Source: Monosporascus cannonballus
Lineage: Eukaryota; Ascomycota; Sordariomycetes; Xylariales
Direction of reading: 5' to 3'
NCBI GenBank assembly: GCA_004154925.1
Contig: QJNS01000163.1
Coordinates: 1-64,000, forward strand
Length of the DNA: 64,000 bases
Part shown: positions 24,845 through 36,588 of the stretch, in pieces
Position numbering within the stretch: the first letter of the stretch is position 1
How the letters are laid out: each line of letters starts with the position of its first letter
Position numbers and translations under genes: made by a program
Notes under the pieces: generated by a model
The model's input: the letters and a program-made list of their open reading frames with translations, nothing else
What the model was told of the DNA's origin: nothing
The model's database searches: none

Positions 24845-27800
24845 ATGAGCGGACCAAATCCCATCCCCTTAGCCATTGTAGGAATCGGCTGCCGATTCCC
24901 TGGCGATGCTACAAACCCAGAGAAGCTTTGGGACTTATTAGCAAACGGAAGAAGTGCGTGGAGTAAAGTTCCTGCAGACAGATGGAATGAGGAAGCATTC
25001 TGGCATCCCGACCCAGATGACACAAATGGTACCAACAACCACAAGGGAGGCCACTTTCTGAGCCAAGATATTGGCAGATTTGACGCCGGATTTTTTAACA
25101 TTACGCCACAAGAAGCTGCATCAATGGCAAGTCTTCTATCCCCATTGTTCTCTGTATCATAATTGAAACAGATGTATTAATCACTGCACTTTACAGGACC
25201 CCCAACAAAGACTCTTGCTCGAGACCACTTATGAGGCGCTGGAAAGTGCCGGAGTTCGACAAGAGCATATTCAAAAGTCAAACACAGCCGTCTACATGGC
25301 TATGTTTACCCGAGATTACGACCGCAACATGTACAAGGATATGATGAGTATTCCCAAATATCACGTAACAGGCACGGGTGATGCTATGCTGGCAAACAGG
25401 ATATCACATTTGTTTGACCTGAGCGGTCCTTCAGTAACTATGGATACGGGGTGCTCCGGAGGCATGGCTGCTATTAGCCACGCCTGTCAGGCTCTGCGCT
25501 CAGGGCAGTCAGACATGGCTTTGGCCGGCGCAGTAAACCTGATCCTGACTCCCGATCATATGGTTGGCATGAGCAACCTTCACATGCTCAATGTTGACGG
25601 TCGTTCATTCTCTTTCGATAGTCGAGGTGCGGGATACGGCCGTGGCGAAGGCGTTGCTACACTAGTCATTAAGCGATTAGACGACGCAATAAGAGCCAAC
25701 GACCCAATCCGAGCCATCCTCCGTGATGCCGCCGTCAACCACGACGGCCACACAGCCGGCATCACTCTTCCCAGCGGCCATGCTCAGCAAGCGCTGGTGC
25801 GCAAGGTGTGGAACGGTCTCGGTTTACAACCGGGTGCGGTAGGATACGTCGAGGCATACGGCACTGGCACTGGCACGCTGGCCGGAGACAGTGCTGAGTT
25901 AGAAGGCATCTCCAAGGTCTTTTGTCAAGATCGCGATGCCGATTCGTCTTTGTTCGTTGGCTCGATCAAATCCAACATCGGCCACACTGGGTGTGCGAGC
26001 GGCATGGCTGCCGTGATCAAGTCCGTCCTGATCTTCGAGAACGGCGCTATCCCACCCAACGTAAACTTTGAGCAACCCGGAGAGAGTCTTAATCTCAAGC
26101 AGAAGAAGATTAAGGTTCCAGAAGCCTTGGTACCGTGGCCGCAGCAGACGGGCGTTGCGAGAATCTCGGTCAACAGTTTTGGATACGGTGGCACGAACGC
26201 ACATGCCGTCTTGGAACGACCAGAACGGCCATCTATTCCCGCCAGTAGGGAAGAGGAGAACACACCTCGCCTCTTCATAATGTCGGCTGCTAGCCAGACA
26301 TCGCTCCTCAGCATGCTGGCCGCCAATGGAGACTGGGTTTCAAAGCATGGCGACCAGGCCTCGGTTCTAAGAGACCTGTCCTACACGCTGTCCCAGCGTC
26401 GATCCCTCCTGCCCTGGCGATTTAGCTGCGTCGCTGCGAATCAAAAGGAGCTTCTTGACGCTCTGGCCCATGGCTCTAAGAAGGCGGATGCCATCACACG
26501 CATAACTGCAGGTGCCAAGATCAGCTTTGTTTTCACTGGCCAAGGAGCTCAGTGGGCTGGAATGGGTCGCGAGCTGCTCTCTGACCCAACCTTCAATAGC
26601 TCCTTCCAACGTTCTAATAAGATTCTCCAAGATCTTGGATGCTCGTGGGACCTAATTGAAGAAGTCCTAAAGGCCAAGGGTGAATCGCGTCTGCACGAGG
26701 CAGAGTTGGCGCAGCCCGCAACGGCCGCTATTCAGATTGCCCTGGTTGACTTAGTCAAGGAATGGGGAATTGTTCCCGACTCAGTCATCGGCCACTCGAG
26801 TGGAGAGATTGGAGCTGCCTATGCTGCTGGGTACCTCTCTCAGCATGAAGCCATCAAGGTAGCCTATTTCCAAGGCTTTTCTTCCGGCATGGCCAAGAAA
26901 GGTTGTGGAAAGGGATCTATGCTTGCTGTTGGCGTTGGAGAGTACGACGTTGAGCCGTACTTGGATATGCTCACGCAAGGAGCTGTCGTTGTTGCTTGCC
27001 AGAATAGTCCAAGCAGCACAACAGTCTCTGGAGACGACGCCGCCATCTCTGAGCTCTCGGAAATTCTGTCCCAAGAGTCCATCTTTAACAGAAAGCTCAA
27101 TGTTGAGACTGCCTACCACTCCCATCATATGCAAGCAGCTGCTGGCGAGTACAAAGCTGCCTTGGAGGATATTGTGGGCAACCCCTCGCCCAATACTGGA
27201 ATCGAAATGTTTTCCACCGTTACTGGCTCGCTCAAGTCAGACGGATTCGGTTCGGGCTACTGGGTTGAAAACCTTGTCAGCAAAGTCAGATTTTGTGATG
27301 GCCTGCAAGCACTGTGCGAGTCTAAACGGGCATCACCCTCATCACGCAGCTCCCAGGCTCAGCGCATCTTCATCGAGATGGGACCGCATGGTGCGTTGGC
27401 GGGGCCGGCAAGACAATGTATTGCAGATTTGGTGGTGCCGATGCCTTACAGTTACACTTCGGCTCTTGCCCGCGGGACTGGAGCGGTTCAGTCTGCCTTG
27501 ACAATGGCAGGACAGGTCTTCAACCAGGGTTACCCCCTCAACCTGGCAGCGGTCTCTGCTTCCGATGAAACGTCTAAGCACGCATCCGTCTTGTACAACC
27601 TTCCATCTTATCCATGGGATCATACTGAGAGACACTGGAATGAATCTCGGTTGAGCCGAGATTATCGCTTTAGAAAGCATCCCTACCATGACTTGCTCGG
27701 CCTCCGTATGACCGATAATTCACCTCTCCGACCTTCATGGAGGCACATGGTCGGCGTTGAAGGCCTCCCATGGCTCAGGGATTATGTTGTGGATGGCTTG

Positions 27801-30800
27801 GTGATTTTCCCCGGTTCCGGCTATCTCGCTATGGCGATAGAGGCCTGTTCCCAACTGGCTAGTGATCGTTATCCTGGAAAGGAAATTGGACGATTCTGCT
27901 TGAAGGACGTCTTCTTTCTGGAAGGACTTGTTATTCCCGAAGGTCGCGCGAGGGTTGAAGTTCAACTGGGTTTCAATCCTATCGAACCCGCTGACAACGA
28001 TACCAGCAAGACCACCATGCAGCACGGCTTCTCTATCACTGCCTTCACTGGCGATGAGCACTGGAACGAGCACTGCCGTGGAACTATCGTTGCCGAGTTC
28101 AAGGCGTCTAAAGATGATGAAGCTTTGCTCGTGGCCGAAGTCACGCGAGGGGATATGGCAGCTCAGTTTGATCCAGTCTCTGGCAGGCTTATCCAAGCTA
28201 GCGAACTGTATCAAGAGCTGGAGAGAGCAGGCAATGCTTACGGTCCTACCTTTACAGGAATTGAAGAAATGGCAATCGACGCCGATTCGGCTGCCTCACG
28301 TGTCGTGATCCCCGACGTGATCTCGGGGATGCCAGCTCGCCATATGAGGCCGCATACCATTCATCCTACGACTCTGGACATCCTACTGCACACTAGCTTG
28401 CCGCTGGTCCACCAGAAGCTCGGTGCTGGGTCCGTTATGCCAGTCCACATCGAAAACATAAACATCTCCGCCGACATCGAGAATACGCCAGGTGATATGT
28501 TCTGGGCAGTCACCACTTTGAAATCAAGTCATTTCAGAGCAGCGGATGCGGATCTAATCGTCTTCTCTAGAAAAGCGGGCTCGAAAGAGACTCCGGTCAT
28601 CTCCGTCTCAGGTATGGAGCTGCGTAGCTTGGGCGCTGGAGACTCAGAGGATGCAGGCGCGCAAGACGGCCGACGGGACATCTGCTACGAAATGAAGTGG
28701 GTTCCAGATGAGAGGTTTATCACTGCCAAGCAGCTCCAGCAATCGCAGCCATTCGCCGCCTCGGAAGACGCTCTAGCCCGTTGCTACGCTCTCATGGCTC
28801 AGTACGCGAAGCACAAAGCCATCAAGCAATCCGACCTTTCCGTTATTGAGCTGGGTGGTGATGGTAGCACGGCTGGCCCTACCCTGGCATTTTTGAAGGC
28901 TCTGCATTCCTGCAATGCTAGTCCGGCCGTGTATGACTTTACCTCCTCCAAAGATCACTTTGATGCCATTCAGAGCGAGCTCAAAGACCAAGCTACTAGT
29001 GTAGTTAATTTCCGGAAGCTGGATATCGGAAAGAACAAGTTGGATCCCGCTTTTGAGAAGAACTGTTACGACATTGTTTTGGCTTGCAACACTCTACACG
29101 GTGCCTCCGACATTAACTCGACCTTGTCCAATGTTCGAAAACTCCTGAAGCCCGACGGTGTTTTTTTGGTGATTGAGGACACCACCTCCGGCCAAAACTC
29201 CCTATCCACAGACGAATGGTCAAACCTCATATCTCAGGCCTCTTTCAAGATGCAGCTGACCGCTCACGATAACGAAGCCATGCCCAAATTCACTCTCATG
29301 GTCGCAAGAGCCGTGACTGATGCCGTTGCTTGCGTTTCTGAAATCAGGCTCGTGTCTGAAGAGTCCAGCCTACCTGCCAGCCTCAAAAGTCTCGTGGCGG
29401 AAATGTCGAGCGTTCTAGGAAACAATGGGATGCAAGTTACCGCATCCTCCTGGGATAACATGCAGCCGCATGATAAGGCCGCTATTCATGTAGTGATTGA
29501 CGACGGCTCCCGACCTATTCTCTCTGGTGTTGGTCAAGACCGATTCCGCCTTGTAGTTGACCTTTTGCAGAGGCCTTCCAAGGTCATCTGGTTAAGTGTA
29601 CAAGACAATGAAAAGGACAGATTTAACTCCAGGAAGCATCTTGTTACCGGCTTATCTCGTACAGCACATTCAGAGAATGAGGATCTTGACATGGTGACAA
29701 TCGATATACAGCAGACACTTGACCAGACAACTCAACCCGCCATACTTCAATTGCTATCTGAGGTCATTGAGTCTTTCAGCAACAAAGATATTCCAAGAGA
29801 AAGAGAATATGTCTACAACGGCACTGATGTCCTAGTTCCAAGGCTCGTTTCCCACGTCACTCTCAATCGTCAAGTTTCGGGCAAGGTGGAGACTACGATA
29901 GAGACGGTATCCTTCACAGGGTCTCAAATCCCACTCAAGCTGGGTGATGGCCAAAAGGGTCTTGTTTTTGTTGAGAACACAGCCAACGACGAGCCTCTCC
30001 GGGAAGATCATGTTGAGATTGAGGTGAAGGCATTTGGAATTCCTTCTGGCTTCAACAAATCAGCACAATCCGGCAACATTGTAAACGAGTATGCCGGTAT
30101 CGTCACTTCGACAGGGTCTCGGGTATCTGCGCTGCAAGTTGGTGACCGAGTCGTGGCCATTGGTGCAGAATCTTGCGCAAACCGAGTAAGAGTGCCAGCT
30201 ATGCAGGTCCAACTGATGCCAAGCCAAATATCCTTCAAAGATGCTGCAGCATTGCCACGTACTTTCATGGCCGTCTCCCACGCGCTAGTCGATGTCGCTG
30301 ACATCCAGGCCGGGCAGGTCGTCTTGGTGGATGGTGCCACCAGCGAGGTTGGCCAAGCAGCCCTATCCGTCGCGCAGCATTTTGGAGCTACGGTCATCGC
30401 TGCCGTGTCTAGAGTCGACGAGGCGGCGTTCCTACAGGACACATTCAAGGTGCCATCATCCCACATCGTTCCTCGCGATTGCTATCTTGGTCAACGCCAG
30501 ATACAAAAGATTGTTGGCCCGAGCGGTGGACTAGACGTTATACTTGGCTGCGCTAGGTCTTCTGTCACCGCCGTGACTAGCCAGTTGCTGAAACCCTTTG
30601 GAACATTGGTTCATATCCGAAATGGGGCCAGCGATTCAAAACAGTATCCTGGAACTGCACATCCCTCTAACGTGACTGTTTCCGCTTTCGATATCGACTC
30701 TCTCCTTCAGGCCAGGCCTCAAAAGGCCCCCCAACTACTCCAGCAAGTCATGAAAATGGTCGATCAGGGCTTATCTCTTGCACCGCAGAGTGTCATAGCT

Positions 30801-32150
30801 GTGCCCTTGAATAATAACCTTGAGGAAGCGCTCAGTCTGGCCCAGAAGCAAGACAGCATGAGCAAACACGTTCTTGAAGTCCAGGAGAACTCTATTGTCG
30901 AGGTTGAGAGACCAACCTACCATGTTCCCAAACTCGAGACAGATGCCACATATGTTGTGGCTGGTGGTTTAGGTGACTTGGGTCAAAGACTTTTACATTT
31001 GATGGCCAAAGCCGGCGCAAGGTATCTTGCAACGCTATCAAGAAAGGGAGCTGGCTCTGAAAAATTCCTGAAGCTCGAAAGGGAGCTTAAAGACGTCGAT
31101 ACCAATTGTTCGCTGTTGGCTGTGAACTGCGATATTTCCCGAGAGGAGAGTATTGCGGCCGCGCTTTCTGAGATCAAGAAAAATGGCTTCCCGTCCGTCA
31201 AGGGCGTCATTCAGTCAGCTGTCATCCTCAAGGACTCGACTCTCGACACCATGACTAGGGAGTTGTTCAACTCTGTCGTTGGCACAAAGGCTGAGGGCAC
31301 GTTGAATCTACACAAGGTCTTCGTACAAGAGGACTTGACCTTCTTTATCTCATTCTCATCTGTGATGAGCATCATTGGTAGTAAAGCGCAAGCCAACTAC
31401 AACGCCGGAAACGCGCTTCAGGATGCTTTCGCTCAATTTGAAAGAAGCTCCAACTGCTTCTACATGTCGCTCAACATAGGTAGTATTGAAGACGCTGCCG
31501 TCCACAGGGGGGCCATTATCCAATCCATTCGACGACAAGGCCTGACTTGCATTTCATACGAAGAGCTGACTGCCTATTTCGAGTACGCTTTGAGTGCCCA
31601 CGCACGCGAAACCGGATGCCACCAGCCCGTCATAGGTTTCACATCGGAAACCATTGTTAGAACAACTGCTGTCAACGGTGCTGCTCACACATCCATGTTC
31701 GCTCACGTCCGGCAAAAGGCGGCGGCGAAGACAGACGATGACAAGATCAAACAGAAAAAGACCTTCAAGCATATTGTAAAGGAGGGTGCTGACAAGGAAG
31801 AGATTTTCGCATTGGTTGCCCGATCTATTGGTGATAAACTTGCAGCCTTGATGGCCATCGACCCAGCCGAAGTGAACCTTGGCTCTTCCATTTCGGACTA
31901 TGGCCTCGATTCTTTGGTCGCCATTGAGCTTCGCAGCTGGTTGATGAGAGAGTTTGACTCCCCTATCCAATTCTCCGAGGTTCTCGACAGCCCAGACATC
32001 TGGACTTTAGCCCAGAAGGTGACTTCTCGCTCGCGACTCGCAAATAGCGAGAGCGACACGATCAATAGTAGCGAGATCAGCGGCAGCGAAAAGGATTCAC
32101 CGTCAACGCTACCAACATGTCGATCGAATAACCCAGAAGCGAAAGCCTGA
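24845..32150 (+). CDS. Highly reducing type I polyketide synthase (TRI17-type candidate)
   Basis: An iterative polyketide synthase of 2411 residues from two exons, 24845-25126 and 25197-32150; the 70-bp intron has a GC donor (GCAAGT) and a TTACAG acceptor. Domain order: KS (about 8-430, Cys180 in DTGCSGG, His357 in SNIGHTG), acyltransferase (about 530-850, GHSSGE with Ser628), dehydratase (about 925-1220, Asp1155 in HPTTLD), a degenerate methyltransferase-like region (about 1300-1420, ELGGDGS), enoylreductase (about 1640-1970), ketoreductase (about 2010-2190, GGLGDLG, Tyr2162) and acyl carrier (Ser2333 in YGLDSL). There is no release domain. Two expected catalytic histidines are Tyr: Tyr315 in the KS EA-GTGT loop and Tyr957 in the DH. 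By context it may supply an acyl chain to a trichothecene alcohol; other products are possible. Confidence 0.85.
25127..25196 (+). other. GC-AG intron of the polyketide synthase gene
   Basis: The first exon runs into a stop soon after EAASM, while the conserved continuation DPQQRLLLE begins at 25197. Only a GC donor (GCAAGT) directly after the ATG of residue 94 and a TTACAG acceptor join them in frame. GC-AG introns are a minor fungal class. Confidence 0.8.
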
Positions 32151-33596
32151 AGATGAGCGACTTGAGAACCGGGCAGCTGAGCAAACCTGACTCACTGAAT
32201 GGCGATTAGGCAATTCCACGGTGAATACTCTGTCGCTACTATGTTTTAGAGGTTGGATGGTAGTACCTTTATGAGGATGCTGTCGCATGGATTTATTTTT
32301 TCTGTTCAAATAGTCCGGTAGTTTCAATATAGATGTGTCGAAAGAGGAAAACATACAAGGGAAGAAAATGCAGACGAATGTCTGAATGATACTTATATTT
32401 GTTTTTGCCAAACGGTCGTCTTCTCTGTTGTGAAAATGCCCGCACAGCATGAAACGCTTTTGGTTCGAGTCGGTCGACGGGGAACCAATTTGGTAGATGA
32501 ATGTGCTGCCAAGAATTCTACAGAGTATCAGGCTCCGAATGTTGTGACAATAGCTGAATATAAATAAGCCTTGGAGTACGCGTTCGCCTCGTTGAAGAAT
32601 CAGTTACTAAATTATGTGTAGTAACGGCGTTGCCCTGCTTCAGTGCTGTGTCGCCCTAAAGAGCCATGTCCGAAGCTGCGACTAAGAAATCTAGCCGTAT
32701 ATCTACATTGTATGAACGTGACTGGAACTGAAAGGCGTAGATGCCATGGTCACATGGCTCACATGGGCCCTTTTGCACCGCCACGAAGGATGCGTAGTAG
32801 CTGACCATATCCCAGCACTCGTCATCAACTGAGTTATGTTATACAGAATATGGTGTTCTAAGTGCTTGCCTTGGCCCTACTCATCCAAAATCTCAATACC
32901 TCGTCGTCATAAACCTCTAATCCTAGATCCAAGTCATCAGCAATAAGTCCTCGAAAACAATCAGCCAAAGGAGTTGGACGACAACGGAGTTAAGAGCAAA
33001 TGATTTTCTTAATCAGGATGAGGACGTAACCTCATATCATTCCAGCTGTCGAGATCATACCTCCAAGGAACAAGTCACAGTATCAGACATGGGTCTCGCG
33101 AATCATGAGAAAGCTGCAAGTCCTTCAGTTCTACGAGAGGAGTCCTGGGCACCTCGCTGTTCAAGGTGTCAAAAGGGGCCAGGAAAACATCGACTATGAC
33201 TCCAAGAGGACTGCCATCGCGGCCCGCCTTCTCTGGGTGCACATTTCACCTCATCTATCTCAATCAGGAGACTCCAGTTACGGACATTATCCAAATCAGC
33301 TTTGGTTGGATGTCTTTACTTGGGTACACTCCTATGAGACTCTGACATCACACACTGAAGCATATAGCTGAAGAAGGTGTATTAACAGGTTCTTGACCTC
33401 CAGAAGGTCCTAGATAGAAGGTGAGGGTAACGAGCCCTCTTTATATACACAGAAAAACAGTGGTAGCCAAGAGACACGGCTACCGGAATGGCGAAAGTGA
33501 TAGCCGCTAGTCTGAAGACTAGCTAAGCCAAGGTGTTCTAGATTCGACAGCTCCTCGGCGCCTCCACGATGTCTCGTCTGTGCTAATCTAGAAACC
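32151..33596. other. Gene-poor transition after the polyketide synthase
   Basis: About 1.4 kb of normal composition. Short ORFs such as 33105-33371 (+, 88 residues) have no recognisable family. The segment marks the end of the secondary-metabolite locus before the AT-rich block. Confidence 0.4.
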
Positions 33597-33934
33597 GTGC
33601 AAATTTCACATTTAGACGAGAGAGTCCGAAAGACCAGCCCTTTGGCTGATGCAGAGGACGCCGCTTCTCATGGTTGTGTGACCTGTCGGAACATACTTGA
33701 TGCTCTTGAAGCCCTTGAAGCTTTTTCTCGTCTTGGTAAAATGAAAAGTCGCGGTTCCGGTCCTGGCAACGGCGGAGAAAAAAAAGGATATCCACCCTTG
33801 CGATAACTAGAGACAGCCAATCGCTGACATTCGAGGTCAAGGACGCTTCAACAACTATCCCAGTCCCGACACTCAGCATCCTCGACGGCAAGTTTCCATC
33901 AAAAACATTACCCAAGAGTCTACTAACTAGATAA
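33597..33934 (+). pseudogene. Broken ORF at the edge of the AT-rich block
   Basis: A short coding-like segment starts with MQISHLDERVRK and includes CVTCRNILDALEALEAFS, then changes frame at a run of eight A near 33778-33785 and continues with SQSLTFEVKDASTTIP to a stop at 33934. The Cys-x2-Cys start followed by this kind of beta segment recalls the region ahead of HET domains in fungal incompatibility-type proteins, but the resemblance is weak. No HET domain follows: RIP-type AT-rich DNA begins immediately after. It is probably a gene truncated by the retrotransposon block. Confidence 0.3.
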
Positions 33935-34406
33935 CTTTAGCAAACGCAAATTTTAATTTTATATCTAATATTTATAAAACCGCGTACGATAAATTTATTA
34001 ATATTAACATAATGGATGCGTTAAAACAACTGAAATAATTGTATTAAAATATAAAGTTAAAATTAAAACTCGCACGCGATAAAATAAATAAATATTATAA
34101 CCAAAAAGGTTAAAAAATTAATTTGGGAAATTTGTTTTATTTCTCCATAAAAATACTTCAATGAAAAAAACCTAACAAAAAACTTAATTTCAAATATATC
34201 GATCTATATAAAATTACCAATAGGAAATTTCGAAAATAATTAACAAGTAAAACTTTTATTAAAAGTTAAACTGTATTTTATTTTTCAAATTTTCTTATTT
34301 AACTTAATAATAGATATTATTAAGGTTTATACAAATTAAAATAACGTAAAAACAAAGGACGAATTATATACGAAATAAAACAAATTCTTAATATACAAAA
34401 GGAAAA
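33935..34406 (+). mobile_element. Element E, 3' internal fragment (Ty3/gypsy-like, RIP-degraded)
   Basis: AT-rich sequence aligning by eye with the 3' internal part of elements B and C: the shared block TTTCAAATATATCGATCTAT at about 34187-34206 recurs near 47219 (B) and, more altered, near 60667 (C). It ends in a purine run (AAAAGGAAAA) directly before an LTR at 34407, as expected for a polypurine tract. The 5' remainder of this copy is missing; it starts abruptly at the broken ORF. Confidence 0.6.
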
Positions 34407-34582
34407 TGTTACGATCTAAGCCAAGACCGGTCGTAAAAAATGGTCGAATCTATATAAAAAAGTTATGTAATTTAGATCATTAATAGCGTTAAGATTTAAA
34501 TAAATTTATATCGAACTAATTGCATCTAATAAAATTAAATTTATAATAATTTCAAAATCTAATAAAAATCCAATTAACCTAC
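34407..34582 (+). repeat. Element E LTR, left part (split by element C)
   Basis: Begins TGTTACGATC like the LTRs of B and the outward end of A, and is cut at 34582 by insertion of element C. The other part resumes at 62056. Confidence 0.6.
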
Positions 34583-34995
34583 TGTTATAACCTAACAGGT
34601 TTAGATAATATAAGAACGATCGGGCTCTCTTGGAACATAGCGCTAATCTAGACCAAGAGTTACGTAATTAAATTAAAAAAGCTTAGTATAACTTATTAGT
34701 TTAAAAGGCTTAGGTTAATTAAGTTTAGAAACGGCTTAATACTACTTAAAGAGATTTAATAAGTAAAACAGTTTTAAATCAAAACGAATAAATTAAATTA
34801 TAAATGAAATATTTACGTTTATTATTTTTATAATTTAAATACTAATAACTTATAATACTAATTAGTTATTTAAAATATTAGTAATATTACGAAACGTAAT
34901 TAAGTAATTTTATTTCTTAAATCCTTACGATATATTATATTAATATAAATCTATACTTTTAAAAATTATTAATTATTTGCATTTTAACCGTTATA
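34583..34995 (+). repeat. Element C 5' LTR
   Basis: 413 bp, starting TGTTATAACC and ending CCGTTATA. It matches 61638-62050 along its length, with differences mostly of the C-T and G-A type. Confidence 0.8.
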
Positions 34996-35101
34996 TACTA
35001 GAAAGTTCTATTTGATAATAGTATTAAATTATAAATAATATTGTCGATATTATATTAAATGATTAATGATTAACTTAAGAAATTCTCGAAAACAATATAA
35101 A

Positions 35102-35483
35102 TATTACGATCTAACAGGCTTAGGCCTGCGAAAACCGTCGTAACGATAAGAATGATACGGCTCACATCGCAAATCACGTAATAAGTAATCACTAATATAT
35201 TAGTAATTATTAAAAAAATAACTCTAATTACGGGAGATCGCAATTACTACGCGAAATATAATTAGTAATAATTACTAAAATAATTAAAATTATATCTACC
35301 CTTATTATTTTCATAATATAAATAATATTAATTTGTAATAATAATTTGTTATCTAAAACGCACTTGGCATTACGACACGTAATACGATTATTATATCCAC
35401 TGCTTAAATTTCCACGATACTCTTATCAATATAAACTCGTACGACTTAGATTTAACAATTGGTTAAATCGCATAGCTGTTATA
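35102..35483 (+). repeat. Element B 5' LTR
   Basis: 382 bp, starts TATTACGATC (TG end altered to TA) and ends GCTGTTATA. The next bases, CGTTGTAAGCTTTTATTTAG, are shared with A, and in weaker form with E and F, so they belong to the internal start and probably the primer site. Confidence 0.8.
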
Positions 35484-36213
35484 CGTTGTAAGCTTTTATT
35501 TAGTAATACAGTCAAACTCTAAATAATATCCCTTTAGTCAAAATGTCGACTGGTATCCAAGCACCCTTTATTATCGCGCAATTCTAGACCCGAATTAAAA
35601 AATATAAAAAATAAGTTGAACAGTTCGCAAAATAAACGGTAACGGCTCAAATACGTATTGTTATACTGCGATACAAGGTAAAAAAAAAAAACCCAGCCCT
35701 ATAACGGAAAAGGGAATATACAAAATTTCTTCATCTAGACACGAACATATTTTCGTTTTCAGGATTTAGTTAAGCTCGCGGACAAAATTTTGCCGTAACA
35801 ATTTTTCTTACGGAAAATGTCCTAAACTAGTTCGAACCAGTTTTAAGAGATTGCCTAGAAAACGCTAAGGCTAATTAGAAAAAAGTTACTAGGAATTTTT
35901 TTACTTATGTAAACTTCGAGAAAAAATTAAAAACCAATTTTGAAAATCTGAACGAAAAACAAACGGCTACGCAATAGATTTTAAAACTCCAGTAAAAAGG
36001 ACTTGTTTCGAAATATACTATTATTTTCAGAAATTTTATAACTAAAGCAAAATAAACGGACGACAAAGGCAATAATTTGATCGACATATTTTATAAAGAA
36101 TTAAAAGATAACGTTAAAGATAAAATTATTAAACTTTTAAAACCTAAAAGGTTTAAATGGTTATATTATTAAAATAATTAAAATTAATAACAAAATATAT
36201 AAATGACGTATAG

Positions 36214-36588
36214 TGTGACGGCTAGGCGGTTTACCCAATTATTAAACCTTAAGTCGACGGGTTTATGTTAGCAAGAGTATCGTGGGAATCTAAGCAATAA
36301 ATACAGTAACGTATTACGTCTCGTAATACCAAGGGTGCCTTAGGTAACGATATTATATTATAAGCTAACATTATTTAAATTATGAAAATAATAAACGTAT
36401 ATATCCTTTTCCTTTTTGACTTAATTATTCGTAATTACGCCGTTGGTAATAATTACGATTACTTAGGATTATTTTTAATTATTAATAATTATTGGCTTAA
36501 TAATAATTACCGTTACGTAACCCGGGAAATGGCCCGTATGCTTTCTGCCTAACCGTTTTTTAAGACCGGAACTTATCGGATCATAATA
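36214..36588 (-). repeat. Element A 3' LTR
   Basis: 375 bp; pairs with 42601-42975. Its left end keeps TGTGACGGC, while the right end is altered (ATAATA instead of GTAACA). Confidence 0.85.

Noticed and set aside
32461..32485. tRNA B-box-like GGTTCGAGTC
   Set aside because: No matching A box or cloverleaf stems could be folded around it.
33105..33371. 88-residue ORF after the polyketide synthase
   Set aside because: No family seen, and a neighbouring frame looks no better; not enough evidence for a gene.
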